Shown here: piece after piece, positions 54,030-62,446 of the stretch | Numbering within the stretch: the stretch's first letter is position 1 | Layout: each line of letters starts with the position of its first letter | DNA from: Vibrio nitrifigilis | GTDB taxonomy: Bacteria; Pseudomonadota; Gammaproteobacteria; Enterobacterales; Vibrionaceae | Length of the DNA: 64,000 nt | NCBI RefSeq assembly: GCF_015686695.1 | Contig: NZ_JADPMR010000001.1 | Span: 2,790,001-2,854,000 of the forward strand | Direction of reading: 5' to 3' | Made by a program: the position numbers and the translations under genes | Notes under the pieces: model-generated | Databases searched by the model: none | What the model was told of the DNA's origin: nothing | What the model saw: only the letters and a program-made list of their open reading frames with translations

Positions 54030-54294
54030 TATACCCAAGTAACCTCAAGATGCTGTTTCTGCGAGAATGTATTCGCTCTTAGGCAAGGCACTGATTTGAA
54101 GACATAGTCATTCTACGTTGAGAATCAGTAACACAGCCTAGGAGCGAATACAACTCGCCCTTTGGGAGCTCATCAACAAACCTATTTCTGCGCTCAATCA
54201 CGTTGAAAGGGAATACCATTCCTGCCGTGATTGAGCTTGATCTAGGCTCGTTGATGAAGCTTTGAATCCTGCATCTTGAGGTCATTTGGGTATA
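54030..54294. mobile_element. 265-bp MITE-like inverted-repeat element
   Basis: The ends are near-perfect inverted repeats: TATACCCAAGTAACCTCAAG (54030-54049, extending to GATGC) and CATCTTGAGGTCATTTGGG plus TATA (54272-54294). Nested inside are further inverted pairs: ATTCGCTCTTAGGC with GCCTAGGAGCGAAT (54069-54146), CTCAATCACG with CGTGATTGAG (about 54196-54239), and a GCTCATCAAC-like / GTTGATGA-like pair. No transposase. It resembles ERIC-like or MITE elements I recall from vibrios. Copies or remnants occur at 21174, 52856 and 54392. Confidence 0.75.
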
Positions 54295-54391
54295 TTGGAT
54301 TGTTTTGCGAGGAATAACTCGATCATCCTAAAATGGATGACCGAGGAAGATCATATAATCAAGCAGTGGCTTAATCATCGTTACGAGGCAA

Positions 54392-54479
54392 TATACTCAA
54401 ATGTCCTATGTCCTCAGCTACACCGTTCAGAGTTTCAGCAACGAATCCTGAACCCGCATTTTGAGGTGACTTGGATATC
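54392..54479. repeat. Short decayed copy of the inverted-repeat element
   Basis: TATACTCAAATGTCCT at 54392 matches the terminal repeat TATACCCAAATGACCT at 14 of 16 positions, and CGCATTTTGAGGTGACTTGG plus ATAT at 54455-54478 matches the opposite end. Only about 45 bases lie between, so the core is deleted. It ends six bases before the argR stop codon. Confidence 0.6.
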
Positions 54480-54484
54480 TGTAA

Positions 54485-54955
54485 TTAGCCTGCATATTCA
54501 AACAGTTCACAGACAGAAGCAAAGAGTTGCTCTGTGGGAACTGCTGCCGTAGGAGTAATAAAAATAGTATCGTCACCAGCAACAACGCCAAGGATACCTT
54601 CGGATTTACCTAGGGAATCAAGCAAGCGAGCAATTAGCTGTGCTGCACCTGGACCTGTGTGAATAACAACAAGTGCAGGGTTGTGATCAATATCTAACAC
54701 GAGTTCTCGTAGCGAGCTCGATACCGTTGGGACGCCGAGTTCTGCCGGTAGGCAGTAAACCATTTCCATCTTGGCGTTACGCGTACGTACTGCGCCAAAT
54801 TTCGTCAGCATCCGTGAGACTTTGGACTGGTTAATGTTCTCGAATCCTTCGCTTTTCAGTGCATCAACGATATCACCCTGTGACCCAAATCTTTCTTCTT
54901 TGAGTAGAGCTTTAAAAGCACGAACGAGGTTATCTTGTTTGTCTGTATTGCGCAT
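54485..54955 (-). CDS. argR: Arginine repressor
   Basis: Arginine-sensing repressor and recombination accessory factor. It has 156 residues from the ATG at 54955, as in E. coli; a longer frame to 55054 would add an unconserved 33-residue leader. The N-terminal winged helix contains NINQSKVSRMLTKFGAVRTRNAKMEM, and the C-terminal hexamer/arginine-binding part has GPGAAQLIARLLDS and GVVAGDDTIFITP. It is divergent from mdh. Confidence 0.96.
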   Translation of the reverse strand: MRNTDKQDNLVRAFKALLKEERFGSQGDIVDALKSEGFENINQSKVSRMLTKFGAVRTRNAKMEMVYCLPAELGVPTVSSSLRELVLDIDHNPALVVIHTGPGAAQLIARLLDSLGKSEGILGVVAGDDTIFITPTAAVPTEQLFASVCELFEYAG

Positions 54956-55290
54956 TTTTCTCTTTATTAGGATTCTATGATGGATTTGCTGCATATTTTC
55001 GCATAGATATGCAGGTTTCGCCAAATTATCCCATAAAAATGTCATAAAGGTCACTTAAAGACACAAAAACTACTATATTTATTAGAGGTCCTCTTGAGGT
55101 TTCGAGAGAAATTTTCATAATAGCGCCCCCGATTATCGTGTGATGGCTAGTTATGTGTTGAGCGATCTCTCAAAAAGCAAAAGTTAAATTTATGTAATCA
55201 AAATGTGATTACTATACTTGCGATGAGTGAACTCACCATACCCTACCAAACACATATATAAGAGACCTGAAGTCTCTAGGAGAACTTAGA
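54956..55290. other. Divergent argR-mdh control region
   Basis: 335 bases without a gene. TGCATATTTTCGCA (54990-55003) and CGCATAGATATGCA (55000-55013) each match the ARG box TGNATWWWWATNCA at 12 of 14 positions but overlap, unlike the usual tandem with a 3-base gap. Near mdh, GTAATCA and TGATTAC (55194-55212) form a perfect inverted repeat with spacer AAATG. AGGAGA precedes the mdh ATG. Confidence 0.45.
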
Positions 55291-56226
55291 ATGAAAGTCG
55301 CTGTTATTGGTGCCGCTGGTGGCATCGGTCAAGCCCTTGCATTGTTGCTCAAGAATCGTCTACCAGCAGGAACCGATCTTGCTCTTTACGATATTGCTCC
55401 GGTGACTCCCGGTGTGGCTGCAGATTTGAGCCACATTCCAACCCCTGTATCAATCAAAGGTTATGCAGGTGAAGATCCTACTCCTGCTCTAGAGGGCGCG
55501 GACGTTGTATTGATTTCCGCTGGTGTTGCTCGTAAACCAGGGATGGATCGTGCTGATCTTTTTAATGTTAATGCTGGTATCGTTAAGTCGATAGCAGAGA
55601 AAGTCGCTGCGACCTGCCCAACAGCTTGTGTGGGTGTGATTACTAACCCGGTTAACACAACGGTTCCTATTTTTGCCGAAGAGATGAAAAAAGCAGGTGT
55701 GTACGATAAACGTAAACTGTTTGGTGTGACGACTCTTGATGTGATTCGTGCCGAAACGTTTGTTGCTGAATTGAAAGGTAAAGACCCTAGCAACATTCGC
55801 GTTCCTGTGATTGGTGGTCACTCAGGAGTTACTATTTTGCCATTACTTTCCCAAGTAGAAGGGGTAAGTTTTAGTGAAGAAGAAGCAAAATCGCTCACTT
55901 ATCGAATTCAAAATGCGGGTACAGAAGTTGTTGAAGCGAAAGCGGGTGGTGGTTCTGCGACACTGTCGATGGGTCAAGCTGCATGTCGCTTTGGATTAGC
56001 ACTTGTCAAAGCTCTACAAGGTAGTGAAGAGGTTATTGAATACGCTTATGTCGATGGTGGTAGTGAACACGCACCGTTCTTCGCTCAGCCCGTTAAACTT
56101 GGCCAAAATGGCGTAGAGGAAGTGCTTCCATACGGCAAACTGAGTGCTTATGAGCAAAAAGAGTTGGCGGATATGCTGCCGACATTGAATAAAGATATTC
56201 AAACTGGCGTAGATTTTGCCAAATAA
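55291..56226 (+). CDS. mdh: Malate dehydrogenase
   Basis: NAD-dependent oxidation of malate to oxaloacetate in the TCA cycle. It has 311 residues (E. coli 312). Seen: the Rossmann motif GAAGGIGQALALLL at residues 7-20, the substrate arginine region RKPGMDRADLF, NPVNTTVP and the catalytic His in GGHSGVTILPLLS (about 177). Strong ribosome-binding site; monocistronic with a terminator shared with ispB. Confidence 0.97.
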   Translation: MKVAVIGAAGGIGQALALLLKNRLPAGTDLALYDIAPVTPGVAADLSHIPTPVSIKGYAGEDPTPALEGADVVLISAGVARKPGMDRADLFNVNAGIVKSIAEKVAATCPTACVGVITNPVNTTVPIFAEEMKKAGVYDKRKLFGVTTLDVIRAETFVAELKGKDPSNIRVPVIGGHSGVTILPLLSQVEGVSFSEEEAKSLTYRIQNAGTEVVEAKAGGGSATLSMGQAACRFGLALVKALQGSEEVIEYAYVDGGSEHAPFFAQPVKLGQNGVEEVLPYGKLSAYEQKELADMLPTLNKDIQTGVDFAK

Positions 56227-56266
56227 TTCTGACTTTTTCAGAGTATTCTGAGTACACAGAAAAACG

Positions 56267-56292
56267 AAAGCCGACGTTGAGTCGGCTTTTTT
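56267..56292. terminator. Bidirectional terminator between mdh and ispB
   Basis: AAAGCCGAC, a GTTGA loop and GTCGGCTTT form a 9-bp stem with A and T runs on both sides. Confidence 0.92.
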
Positions 56293-56324
56293 ATTCCGTA
56301 GAACCTAGAAATCAATACTCGGTT

Positions 56325-57296
56325 CTATTTCGTGCGATTCACAGACATGTGAGCAAGGGTAATCAATGCTTCTTTATATTCGCTGTCGGGAATTGCGCTG
56401 AGTTCAGCAATTGCTTTATCTGCTTCTTCTTTTGCTTTATTCGTGGTGTAGTCTAATGATCCTGCTTGATCCATTGCAGATAATATTTCCTCAAGACGAT
56501 CCATGCCGTTGGCTTTTTCGATCGCTTCACGGATCATTGCCGCTTGTTCAGGTGTTCCATTACGCATTGCATGAAGCAGTGGCAGTGTCGGTTTTCCCTC
56601 TGCGAGATCATCTCCAACGTTCTTACCCATCTCTTTTCCGTCTGATGTGTAATCCATCACATCATCGATAAGTTGAAAGGCGGTACCCAAATAGCGGCCG
56701 TAGTTCTGCATAGCCAACTCTATTTCTTTAGGCGCTTCTACAAGTAAAGCACCAATTTGAGTTGCCGCTTCAAACAGGCGAGCTGTTTTTGAATAGATAA
56801 CCTGCATGTAGCTTTCTTCGGTAGTGTCAGGATCGTTACAGTTCATCAGTTGTTGAACTTCACCTTCCGCAATCACGTTTACCGCGTCGCTCATGACAGT
56901 CAAAATTGGCATGGAACCAAGTTGAGTCATCATTTGGAATGAACGAGTGTAAATATAATCGCCAACTAGCACGCTAGCTGCGTTACCAAATGCTGCGTTC
57001 GCTGTTTCTTTGCCGCGGCGCATATCTGATTCATCGACCACATCATCGTGCAATAATGTCGCCGTATGAATAAATTCAATAAAGGCGGCTGCGAGTGTAT
57101 GTTTTGTCCCTTGATAGTCTAAAGCGCGTGCAGAAAGAACGGCAAGTAGAGGACGTAGACGTTTACCTCCGCTACTGACGATATAAAAACCAAGTTGGTT
57201 AATCAGTGATACATCTGAGTTTAATTGCGCTTGAATTGTTTCATTCACTTTTGCCATATCATTGGCAGTAAGCGCTTGGATAGCTTTAAAATCCAT
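56325..57296 (-). CDS. ispB: Octaprenyl diphosphate synthase
   Basis: Makes the polyprenyl side chain of ubiquinone and menaquinone. It has 323 residues from the ATG at 57296, the same as E. coli; an upstream start at 57362 is unlikely. The two aspartate-rich motifs are LLHDDVVDESDMRRG (about 82-96) and FQLIDDVMDYTSDG (about 208-221). Divergent from rplU-rpmA, as in E. coli. Confidence 0.96.
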   Translation of the reverse strand: MDFKAIQALTANDMAKVNETIQAQLNSDVSLINQLGFYIVSSGGKRLRPLLAVLSARALDYQGTKHTLAAAFIEFIHTATLLHDDVVDESDMRRGKETANAAFGNAASVLVGDYIYTRSFQMMTQLGSMPILTVMSDAVNVIAEGEVQQLMNCNDPDTTEESYMQVIYSKTARLFEAATQIGALLVEAPKEIELAMQNYGRYLGTAFQLIDDVMDYTSDGKEMGKNVGDDLAEGKPTLPLLHAMRNGTPEQAAMIREAIEKANGMDRLEEILSAMDQAGSLDYTTNKAKEEADKAIAELSAIPDSEYKEALITLAHMSVNRTK

Positions 57297-57453
57297 CGTA
57301 AATCCGGCTGAAGTTAGAGCCTTTATGGCGTTTAGTTCTTCGATAATTGTTGAATAATACACTAAAAAACGTTGATAAATACATGGTTGAAGGGCATGAT
57401 CTCGCCACTTTTCTTTGGCGATTAGGTTTTCGCCAATTTTTTTAAATTATGGC

Positions 57454-57482
57454 TTGTCTTAAGGGCGTCCTTCGAGTAGAAT
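57454..57482 (+). promoter_or_regulatory. Promoter of rplU-rpmA
   Basis: TTGTCT, a 17-base spacer and TAGAAT make a good sigma-70 promoter about 85 bases before the rplU ATG. Confidence 0.65.
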
Positions 57483-57568
57483 CTGCGCCCTATTGATGAT
57501 TAGTTTAGCGCACACCCAAAATGCACATTATGTAAGCATACGGCTGTGCGGAAAAAGCGGAGTAAAAT

Positions 57569-57880
57569 ATGTACGCTGTTTTCCAATCTGGTGGTAAACA
57601 ACACCGTGTAAGCGAAGGTCAAACTCTTCGTTTAGAAAAATTAGACGTTGAAACTGGCGCAACTGTAGAGTTCGATAAAGTTCTTCTTGTTGCTAACGGT
57701 GAAGATGTTAAAGTTGGTGCTCCTCTAGTAGAGGGCGGTAAAGTTGTAGCAGAAGTTGTACAACACGGTCGTGGCGATAAAGTTAAAATCGTTAAGTTCC
57801 GTCGTCGTAAGCACTCTCGCAAACAGCAAGGTCACCGTCAGTGGTTCACGGAAGTGAAAATCACTGGTATCAACGCTTAA
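57569..57880 (+). CDS. rplU: Ribosomal protein bL21
   Basis: 50S subunit protein of 103 residues, the same length as in E. coli. Starts MYAVFQSGGKQHRV and ends in the basic KIVKFRRRKHSRKQQGHRQWFTEVKI tail. Codon use is strongly biased (GTT, CGT, GGT), fitting high expression. Followed by rpmA after 20 bases. Confidence 0.98.
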   Translation: MYAVFQSGGKQHRVSEGQTLRLEKLDVETGATVEFDKVLLVANGEDVKVGAPLVEGGKVVAEVVQHGRGDKVKIVKFRRRKHSRKQQGHRQWFTEVKITGINA

Positions 57881-57900
57881 GTTATTAGGAGAGTCTAACA

Positions 57901-58158
57901 ATGGCACACAAAAAAGCTGGTGGTTCTACTCGTAACGGCCGCGATTCTGAAAGTAAACGCCTTGGTGTTAAACGTTTCGGTGGTGAATCTGTTCTAGCAG
58001 GTAACATCATTGTTCGTCAACGTGGTACTAAGTTCCACGCTGGTAATAACGTTGGTATCGGTAAAGACCACACTCTTTTCGCTCTATCTGAAGGTAAAGT
58101 GAAATTTGAAGTTAAAGGTCCTAAAAACCGTAAATTCGTTAGCATCGAAGCTGAATAA
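57901..58158 (+). CDS. rpmA: Ribosomal protein bL27
   Basis: 50S protein of 85 residues, with the N-terminal MAHKKAGGSTRNGRDSES arm that reaches towards the peptidyl transferase centre. Its length matches E. coli. GGAGAG before the ATG; co-transcribed with rplU and ended by a terminator. Confidence 0.98.
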   Translation: MAHKKAGGSTRNGRDSESKRLGVKRFGGESVLAGNIIVRQRGTKFHAGNNVGIGKDHTLFALSEGKVKFEVKGPKNRKFVSIEAE

Positions 58159-58180
58159 TTTTAGTTTCTAATGAATCCAA

Positions 58181-58209
58181 AAGCCCTGCCGTTAGGTGGG
58201 GTTTTTTAT
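58181..58209 (+). terminator. rpmA terminator
   Basis: AAGCCCTGCC pairs with GGTGGGGTTT (with G-T pairs) around a GTTA loop, followed by a T-run. Confidence 0.8.
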
Positions 58210-58375
58210 TTATTTGCGGCTTATAAAATTAGAGCCCATACCAAGGTACTCATCTGAGAGTAGCTTGTTATTTGTTCCATAGTAGTAAGCGATATGTCCT
58301 GAGTCGTCGGCTTCTGCTAAAATTAATAGCATTCTCAGTAGATGATATTGCAACGCAAATGATGCGGAGTAAAAA

Positions 58376-59551
58376 ATGAAATTCGTTGATGAAGCGGTAG
58401 TGAAGGTTCAAGCTGGTGATGGCGGCAACGGTGTTGTTAGCTTCTGGCGTGAAAAATTCGTTGCCAAAGGTGGCCCTGATGGTGGCGACGGCGGTGATGG
58501 CGGCGATATTTATATCGAAGGCGATGAAAACCTTAACACCCTTATCGATTATCGTTTTCAGCGCTTCTATGACGCAGAGCGCGGTGAAAATGGTCGTGGC
58601 GGTAACTGTACTGGTAAACGCGGCAAAGACAAAGTTTTACGTGTACCGGTTGGTACGCGCGCGGTTGATATCCACACTAATGAGATTGTGGGTGAAGTTG
58701 CAGAGCATGGTAAACGTGTGATGGTTGCTAAAGGTGGCTGGCACGGTTTAGGTAACACTCGTTTTAAATCGTCAGTTAACCGTGCACCTCGTCAGAAAAC
58801 CATGGGGACTAAAGGGGAAGTTCGTGAACTTCGTTTAGAACTATTGCTGTTAGCTGATGTGGGTATGCTTGGTTTACCTAACGCAGGTAAATCTACTTTT
58901 ATCCGTTCGGTTTCAGCGGCAAAACCAAAAGTCGCTGATTATCCATTTACCACTTTGATCCCTAGTTTGGGAGTGGTAAGTGTAGTGCCAGAGCGTAGCT
59001 TTGTGGTCGCTGATATCCCTGGTTTGATCGAAGGGGCGGCAGATGGTGCAGGTCTTGGTATTCGTTTCTTGAAACACCTTGAGCGCTGTCGTGTACTGCT
59101 ACATATGATCGACATTATGCCTGTGGATCAAAGTGATCCTGTGCAAAATGCATTAACGATCATTGATGAGCTTGAACAATATAGTGATAAGCTGGCAACT
59201 AAACCACGTTGGTTAGTGTTCAATAAAGTAGATCTTCTGCCTGAAGAAGAAGCGGATGAGATCATTCAAAACATCATCGATGCTTTAGGTTGGGAAGAAG
59301 ATTACTACAAGATCTCTGCAATCAATCGTCAAGGCACGAAAGAGCTGTGTATGAAGTTAGCGAACTTCATGGATGAACTTCCTCGTGAAGTTGAACAAGA
59401 AGTGACTGCTGAAGAGTCTGTTGACTTTATGTGGGATGACTACCATAAAGATGCAATGGCTGGTGATAATGTTATCACTGAAGATGATTGGGATGATGAA
59501 GATTGGGATGACGAAGAAGATGATGGTCACGTCATCTATGTTCGTGAATAA
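58376..59551 (+). CDS. cgtA: GTPase CgtA/ObgE
   Basis: Essential GTPase in 50S ribosome assembly and stress control. The 391-residue protein has the glycine-rich Obg fold (about 1-158), the G domain with GLPNAGKSTFI (about 166), DIPGLIEGA (about 213) and NKVDLL (about 283), and an Asp/Glu-rich C-terminal tail (about 365-391). It follows rplU-rpmA across a terminator, with its own 215-base leader; the order is the same in E. coli apart from inserted genes. Confidence 0.97.
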   Translation: MKFVDEAVVKVQAGDGGNGVVSFWREKFVAKGGPDGGDGGDGGDIYIEGDENLNTLIDYRFQRFYDAERGENGRGGNCTGKRGKDKVLRVPVGTRAVDIHTNEIVGEVAEHGKRVMVAKGGWHGLGNTRFKSSVNRAPRQKTMGTKGEVRELRLELLLLADVGMLGLPNAGKSTFIRSVSAAKPKVADYPFTTLIPSLGVVSVVPERSFVVADIPGLIEGAADGAGLGIRFLKHLERCRVLLHMIDIMPVDQSDPVQNALTIIDELEQYSDKLATKPRWLVFNKVDLLPEEEADEIIQNIIDALGWEEDYYKISAINRQGTKELCMKLANFMDELPREVEQEVTAEESVDFMWDDYHKDAMAGDNVITEDDWDDEDWDDEEDDGHVIYVRE

Positions 59552-59574
59552 TCTTTACTCGTCTAATTAAGTCG

Positions 59575-59609
59575 AAGCCGCTGTCAGTTAATGACAGCGG
59601 CTTTTTTAT
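59575..59609 (+). terminator. cgtA terminator
   Basis: AAGCCGCTGTCA, a GTTAA loop and TGACAGCGGCTT form a perfect 12-bp stem followed by TTTTAT. Confidence 0.94.
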
Positions 59610-59711
59610 ATTTTGCGATCTCAATTGTTAGATTAAACCATCGTTGCTGTTTACCGATTGATATATCATCGGCTTTAATATGAATGAGATGATTAAATAG
59701 GAAAGGATTCA

Positions 59712-60473
59712 ATGGCCTCTAGACAAAGAGCAGTTTCTCGGCTGATTGCTCATGCCGGAAAGATGCTACTTGCCCATGGAGCAGAGAGTACTCTGGTCGG
59801 TGATATTATGCGCCGGATGGGATTTGCCTGTGGAATGAGTGAAGTTGAAGTCTCGCTGTCTGCTAGCTCGCTCGTCGTTACCACTGTGTATAAAGGGCAC
59901 TGTATTACGACCGCAAGGCGTTGCACCGATAAAGGCCTAAACATGCGTGTTGTGACTCAAGTACAGCGTATTTGTATCATGATGGAACGAGGTTTACTCG
60001 ATCACACAATGGCGCAACATAAGCTCGATACGGTGAGCCCTAAGCGCTATAACCGCTGGCTGGTTGTTATCATGATTGGATTGTCTTGTGCCTCATTCAG
60101 TCGTTTAGCGGGAGGTGATTGGCCTGTATTTGGTATGACTTTTCTAGCTTCAGCGATAGGAATGATGGCGAGACAAGAGATGGCCGCGCGTCACTTTAAC
60201 CCTTTACTCACGTTTTCTGCGACTGCATTTGTAACTTCTTTAGTCTCAACTCAAGCGATTAATTACCATATTGGTAATACACCAACACTAGTTATGGCTT
60301 CCTCTGTATTGATGTTGGTTCCTGGTTTCCCATTAATAAACGCTGTCGCAGATATGTTAAAAGGGTATGTGAATATGGGCATTGCTCGGTTCACGTTTGC
60401 CAGTCTACTGACGTTATCGATTTGTCTTGGCATTATCGCAGCAATGCGAGTGACGGGTGTATGGGGATGGTAA
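59712..60473 (+). CDS. yjjP: YjjP/ThrE-type exporter, N-terminal subunit
   Basis: A 253-residue membrane protein of the ThrE N-terminal (DUF1212) family. A soluble N-terminal region (SRLIAHAGKMLLAHGAEST and following) precedes about five membrane segments from residue 115. In E. coli YjjP and YjjB together form a succinate exporter; in other bacteria the family exports threonine or serine. AAAGGA precedes the ATG. The partner yjjB follows four bases after the stop. Confidence 0.88.
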   Translation: MASRQRAVSRLIAHAGKMLLAHGAESTLVGDIMRRMGFACGMSEVEVSLSASSLVVTTVYKGHCITTARRCTDKGLNMRVVTQVQRICIMMERGLLDHTMAQHKLDTVSPKRYNRWLVVIMIGLSCASFSRLAGGDWPVFGMTFLASAIGMMARQEMAARHFNPLLTFSATAFVTSLVSTQAINYHIGNTPTLVMASSVLMLVPGFPLINAVADMLKGYVNMGIARFTFASLLTLSICLGIIAAMRVTGVWGW

Positions 60474-60477
60474 GTAT

Positions 60478-60945
60478 ATGATTGATCTGATGTTAGGCCT
60501 GTTAAATGATATGTTTTTTGCATCAATTCCTGCGGTCGGTTTTGCATTGGTATTTAATGTCCCAGTTCATGCGTTACGATTTTGTGCCATATTGGGGGCT
60601 GTTGGCCACGGCTCGCGCTATTTAATGATGCACTTTGGCATTCCCATTGAATGGGCTACATTTTTTGCTGCTTCGATAGTGAGCTTTATTGGTGTGTATT
60701 GGTCTAAGAAGTTTTTAGCCCATCCTAAGGTCTTTACTGTCGCGGGGATCATTCCAATGGTACCGGGCGTTTTCGCTTATAAAGCAATGATTGCTATGGT
60801 ACAGATTAACCATGATGGGTTTTCATTGTTGCTTCTCCAAACGTTGATGGAAAACTTCTTAAAAGCGATGTTTATTATCGCAGGGTTAGCTGTTGGTCTT
60901 GCTGTGCCTGGGCTGTTATTCTATCGCCGTAAACCCATTGTCTAG
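60478..60945 (+). CDS. yjjB: YjjB/ThrE-type exporter, C-terminal subunit
   Basis: A 155-residue membrane protein of the ThrE_2 (DUF3815) family with four to five membrane segments and the motif VAGIIPMVPGVFAYKAM. It starts at the ATG at 60478 (MIDLMLGLL). It completes the two-gene exporter with yjjP. Confidence 0.88.
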   Translation: MIDLMLGLLNDMFFASIPAVGFALVFNVPVHALRFCAILGAVGHGSRYLMMHFGIPIEWATFFAASIVSFIGVYWSKKFLAHPKVFTVAGIIPMVPGVFAYKAMIAMVQINHDGFSLLLLQTLMENFLKAMFIIAGLAVGLAVPGLLFYRRKPIV

Positions 60946-61026
60946 TCATGATGCTTTATACTTCATTGTGCTATTAATATATTCTTGTATAATTTCGAAT
61001 CTTTCCGTTCACTGAAGGTATTTAAA

Positions 61027-61572
61027 GTGAAAATTAGCATGATTGCAGCTCTCGCTCATAATGGAGCAATAACTAAAGAAAATGGGTTTATTAATCCCCC
61101 ACAGAGCAGAGTTATAGGAAGTGATAATGCTATGCCTTGGCATTTACCAGAAGATTTTAAATGGTTTAAAGAGAATACTCTTGGTAAGCCTGTTGTTATG
61201 GGAAGAAAAACCTATCAGTCGATAGGACGATTATTACCAAATAGAAAAAATATCATTATTAGTCGAGATCCTAATTTTGACGTCGATGGCGCTATAATAG
61301 TACCTTCTATAGAGCAAGCTATTGAGTCGGCTTCTGGGGCTGAAGAAGTTATGGTTATTGGCGGAGGAAGTGTATACGAAGCATTTCTTCCTAAAGCTGA
61401 AAAGCTTTATCTTACATTTATAGATGCCGATGTCGATGGTGATACTCATTTCCCTGATTGGAGCAAAGTCAGCGGATGCTGGGAACAGATTTATAATCGT
61501 GAGTATAAATCTGATGGAGAAAAGAATATATATGATATGACTTTCGTCATTTTAGAACGTCCAGTGCCATAG
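61027..61572 (+). CDS. folA: Dihydrofolate reductase with an N-terminal loop insertion
   Basis: Reduces dihydrofolate to tetrahydrofolate; target of trimethoprim. From the GTG at 61027 it has 181 residues against 159 in E. coli. The core is canonical: MPWHLPEDFKWFKENTLGKP, VVMGRKTYQSIGR, MVIGGGSVYE and GDTHFPDW. The catalytic acid is the glutamate or aspartate of LPEDFKWF. Between AHNGAI and SDNAMPW about 16 extra residues (KENGFINPPQSRVIG and neighbours) enlarge the loop before the Met20 region. Codons AGA and ATA are more common than in the neighbours. It stands where folA is expected, between yjjB and apaH. Confidence 0.92.
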   Translation: MKISMIAALAHNGAITKENGFINPPQSRVIGSDNAMPWHLPEDFKWFKENTLGKPVVMGRKTYQSIGRLLPNRKNIIISRDPNFDVDGAIIVPSIEQAIESASGAEEVMVIGGGSVYEAFLPKAEKLYLTFIDADVDGDTHFPDWSKVSGCWEQIYNREYKSDGEKNIYDMTFVILERPVP

Positions 61573-61592
61573 AGCTATTTAACTTTCAAAAG

Positions 61593-61620
61593 TAAAGCCA
61601 GTGTCATACTGGCTTTATGT
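61593..61620. terminator. Bidirectional terminator between folA and apaH
   Basis: TAAAGCCAGT, a GTCAT loop and ACTGGCTTTA form a 10-bp stem between the convergent genes. The T-run is short. Confidence 0.75.
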
Positions 61621-62436
61621 TTAAGATACGTTCTCAAGGGCTTTTTGAGTAAACAGCTTTTTATCTTCCCATCGCAACATGGTGAGTTTTCCTCCCCAAA
61701 CACATCCTGTATCTAATCCATAAAGGTCGGTGCCAGTGTAGCCTTCTAACGCAGCCCAGTGACCAAAGATAATTGTTTTAGGGAAAGAGACTCGGTTCGG
61801 TACTTGAAACCAAGGCATCAATTCTTGGTTATGTACTTCTTTAGGCGGTAGTTTACATTGCATGTCTAAACGAGCGTCTGTGTAGCAAAAACGCATGCGA
61901 GTAAAAGCATTGATAATGTATCGGTAGCGATCAATCCCCTGTAATTCATCGGACCATTGATCAGGCAAATTGCAATACATCTCTTTTAAAAGCCACTGCC
62001 AGTCGCCGTGATGTAGTATTTCTTCCACTTCTTGTGCCGCACTGCGAGCTGTTACTAAATCCCATTGTGGTGAAATTCCAGCGTGACACATGACAAAATC
62101 TTGATGTTCCAGCATCAGAGGTTGATGACGAACCCAGTCGAGTAGTTCATCTCGATCTGGCGCATCTAAAATAGGCTGGGTTTTATCCTTAGGTTTCGCT
62201 TTATGAATCCCTAGTGATACGGCGAGTAAATGAAGGTCGTGGTTACCTAAGATAACCTTAGCAGATGACCCCAGAGAGCGAATGAAGCGGAGCGTCTCTA
62301 ATGATTTTGGACCTCTAGCGACTAAATCGCCAGCGAGCCAAAGTTCATCTTTTTTTGCTTTGAAGTTTGCTTGTTTGAGTAAGAGCTTGAGCTCGTCTAA
62401 ACAACCCTGAATGTCACCAACGATATAGGTCGACAT
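61621..62436 (-). CDS. apaH: Symmetrical bis(5'-nucleosyl)-tetraphosphatase
   Basis: Cleaves diadenosine tetraphosphate to two ADP and decaps Np4-capped RNA. It has 271 residues from the ATG at 62436, preceded by GGAG. Metallophosphatase motifs: GDIQGCLDEL, GDLVARGP, GNHD and the later MCHAG. It forms a minus-strand operon with apaG, rsmA and pdxA, as in E. coli. Confidence 0.95.
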   Translation of the reverse strand: MSTYIVGDIQGCLDELKLLLKQANFKAKKDELWLAGDLVARGPKSLETLRFIRSLGSSAKVILGNHDLHLLAVSLGIHKAKPKDKTQPILDAPDRDELLDWVRHQPLMLEHQDFVMCHAGISPQWDLVTARSAAQEVEEILHHGDWQWLLKEMYCNLPDQWSDELQGIDRYRYIINAFTRMRFCYTDARLDMQCKLPPKEVHNQELMPWFQVPNRVSFPKTIIFGHWAALEGYTGTDLYGLDTGCVWGGKLTMLRWEDKKLFTQKALENVS

Positions 62437-62446
62437 AATCACTCCA

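Larger units (their letters stand above)
53863..54484. other. TAXI-argR intergenic region with repeat elements
   Basis: 622 bases without a gene. The first 165 hold the TAXI promoter region; the rest is filled by the 265-bp inverted-repeat element at 54030 and a shorter, decayed copy at 54392. Small open frames inside follow the palindromes and carry no recognisable protein. Confidence 0.7.

Noticed and set aside
54079..54552. Small frames within and beside the MITE-like element
   Set aside because: They follow the inverted repeats and show no family resemblance or ribosome-binding site.
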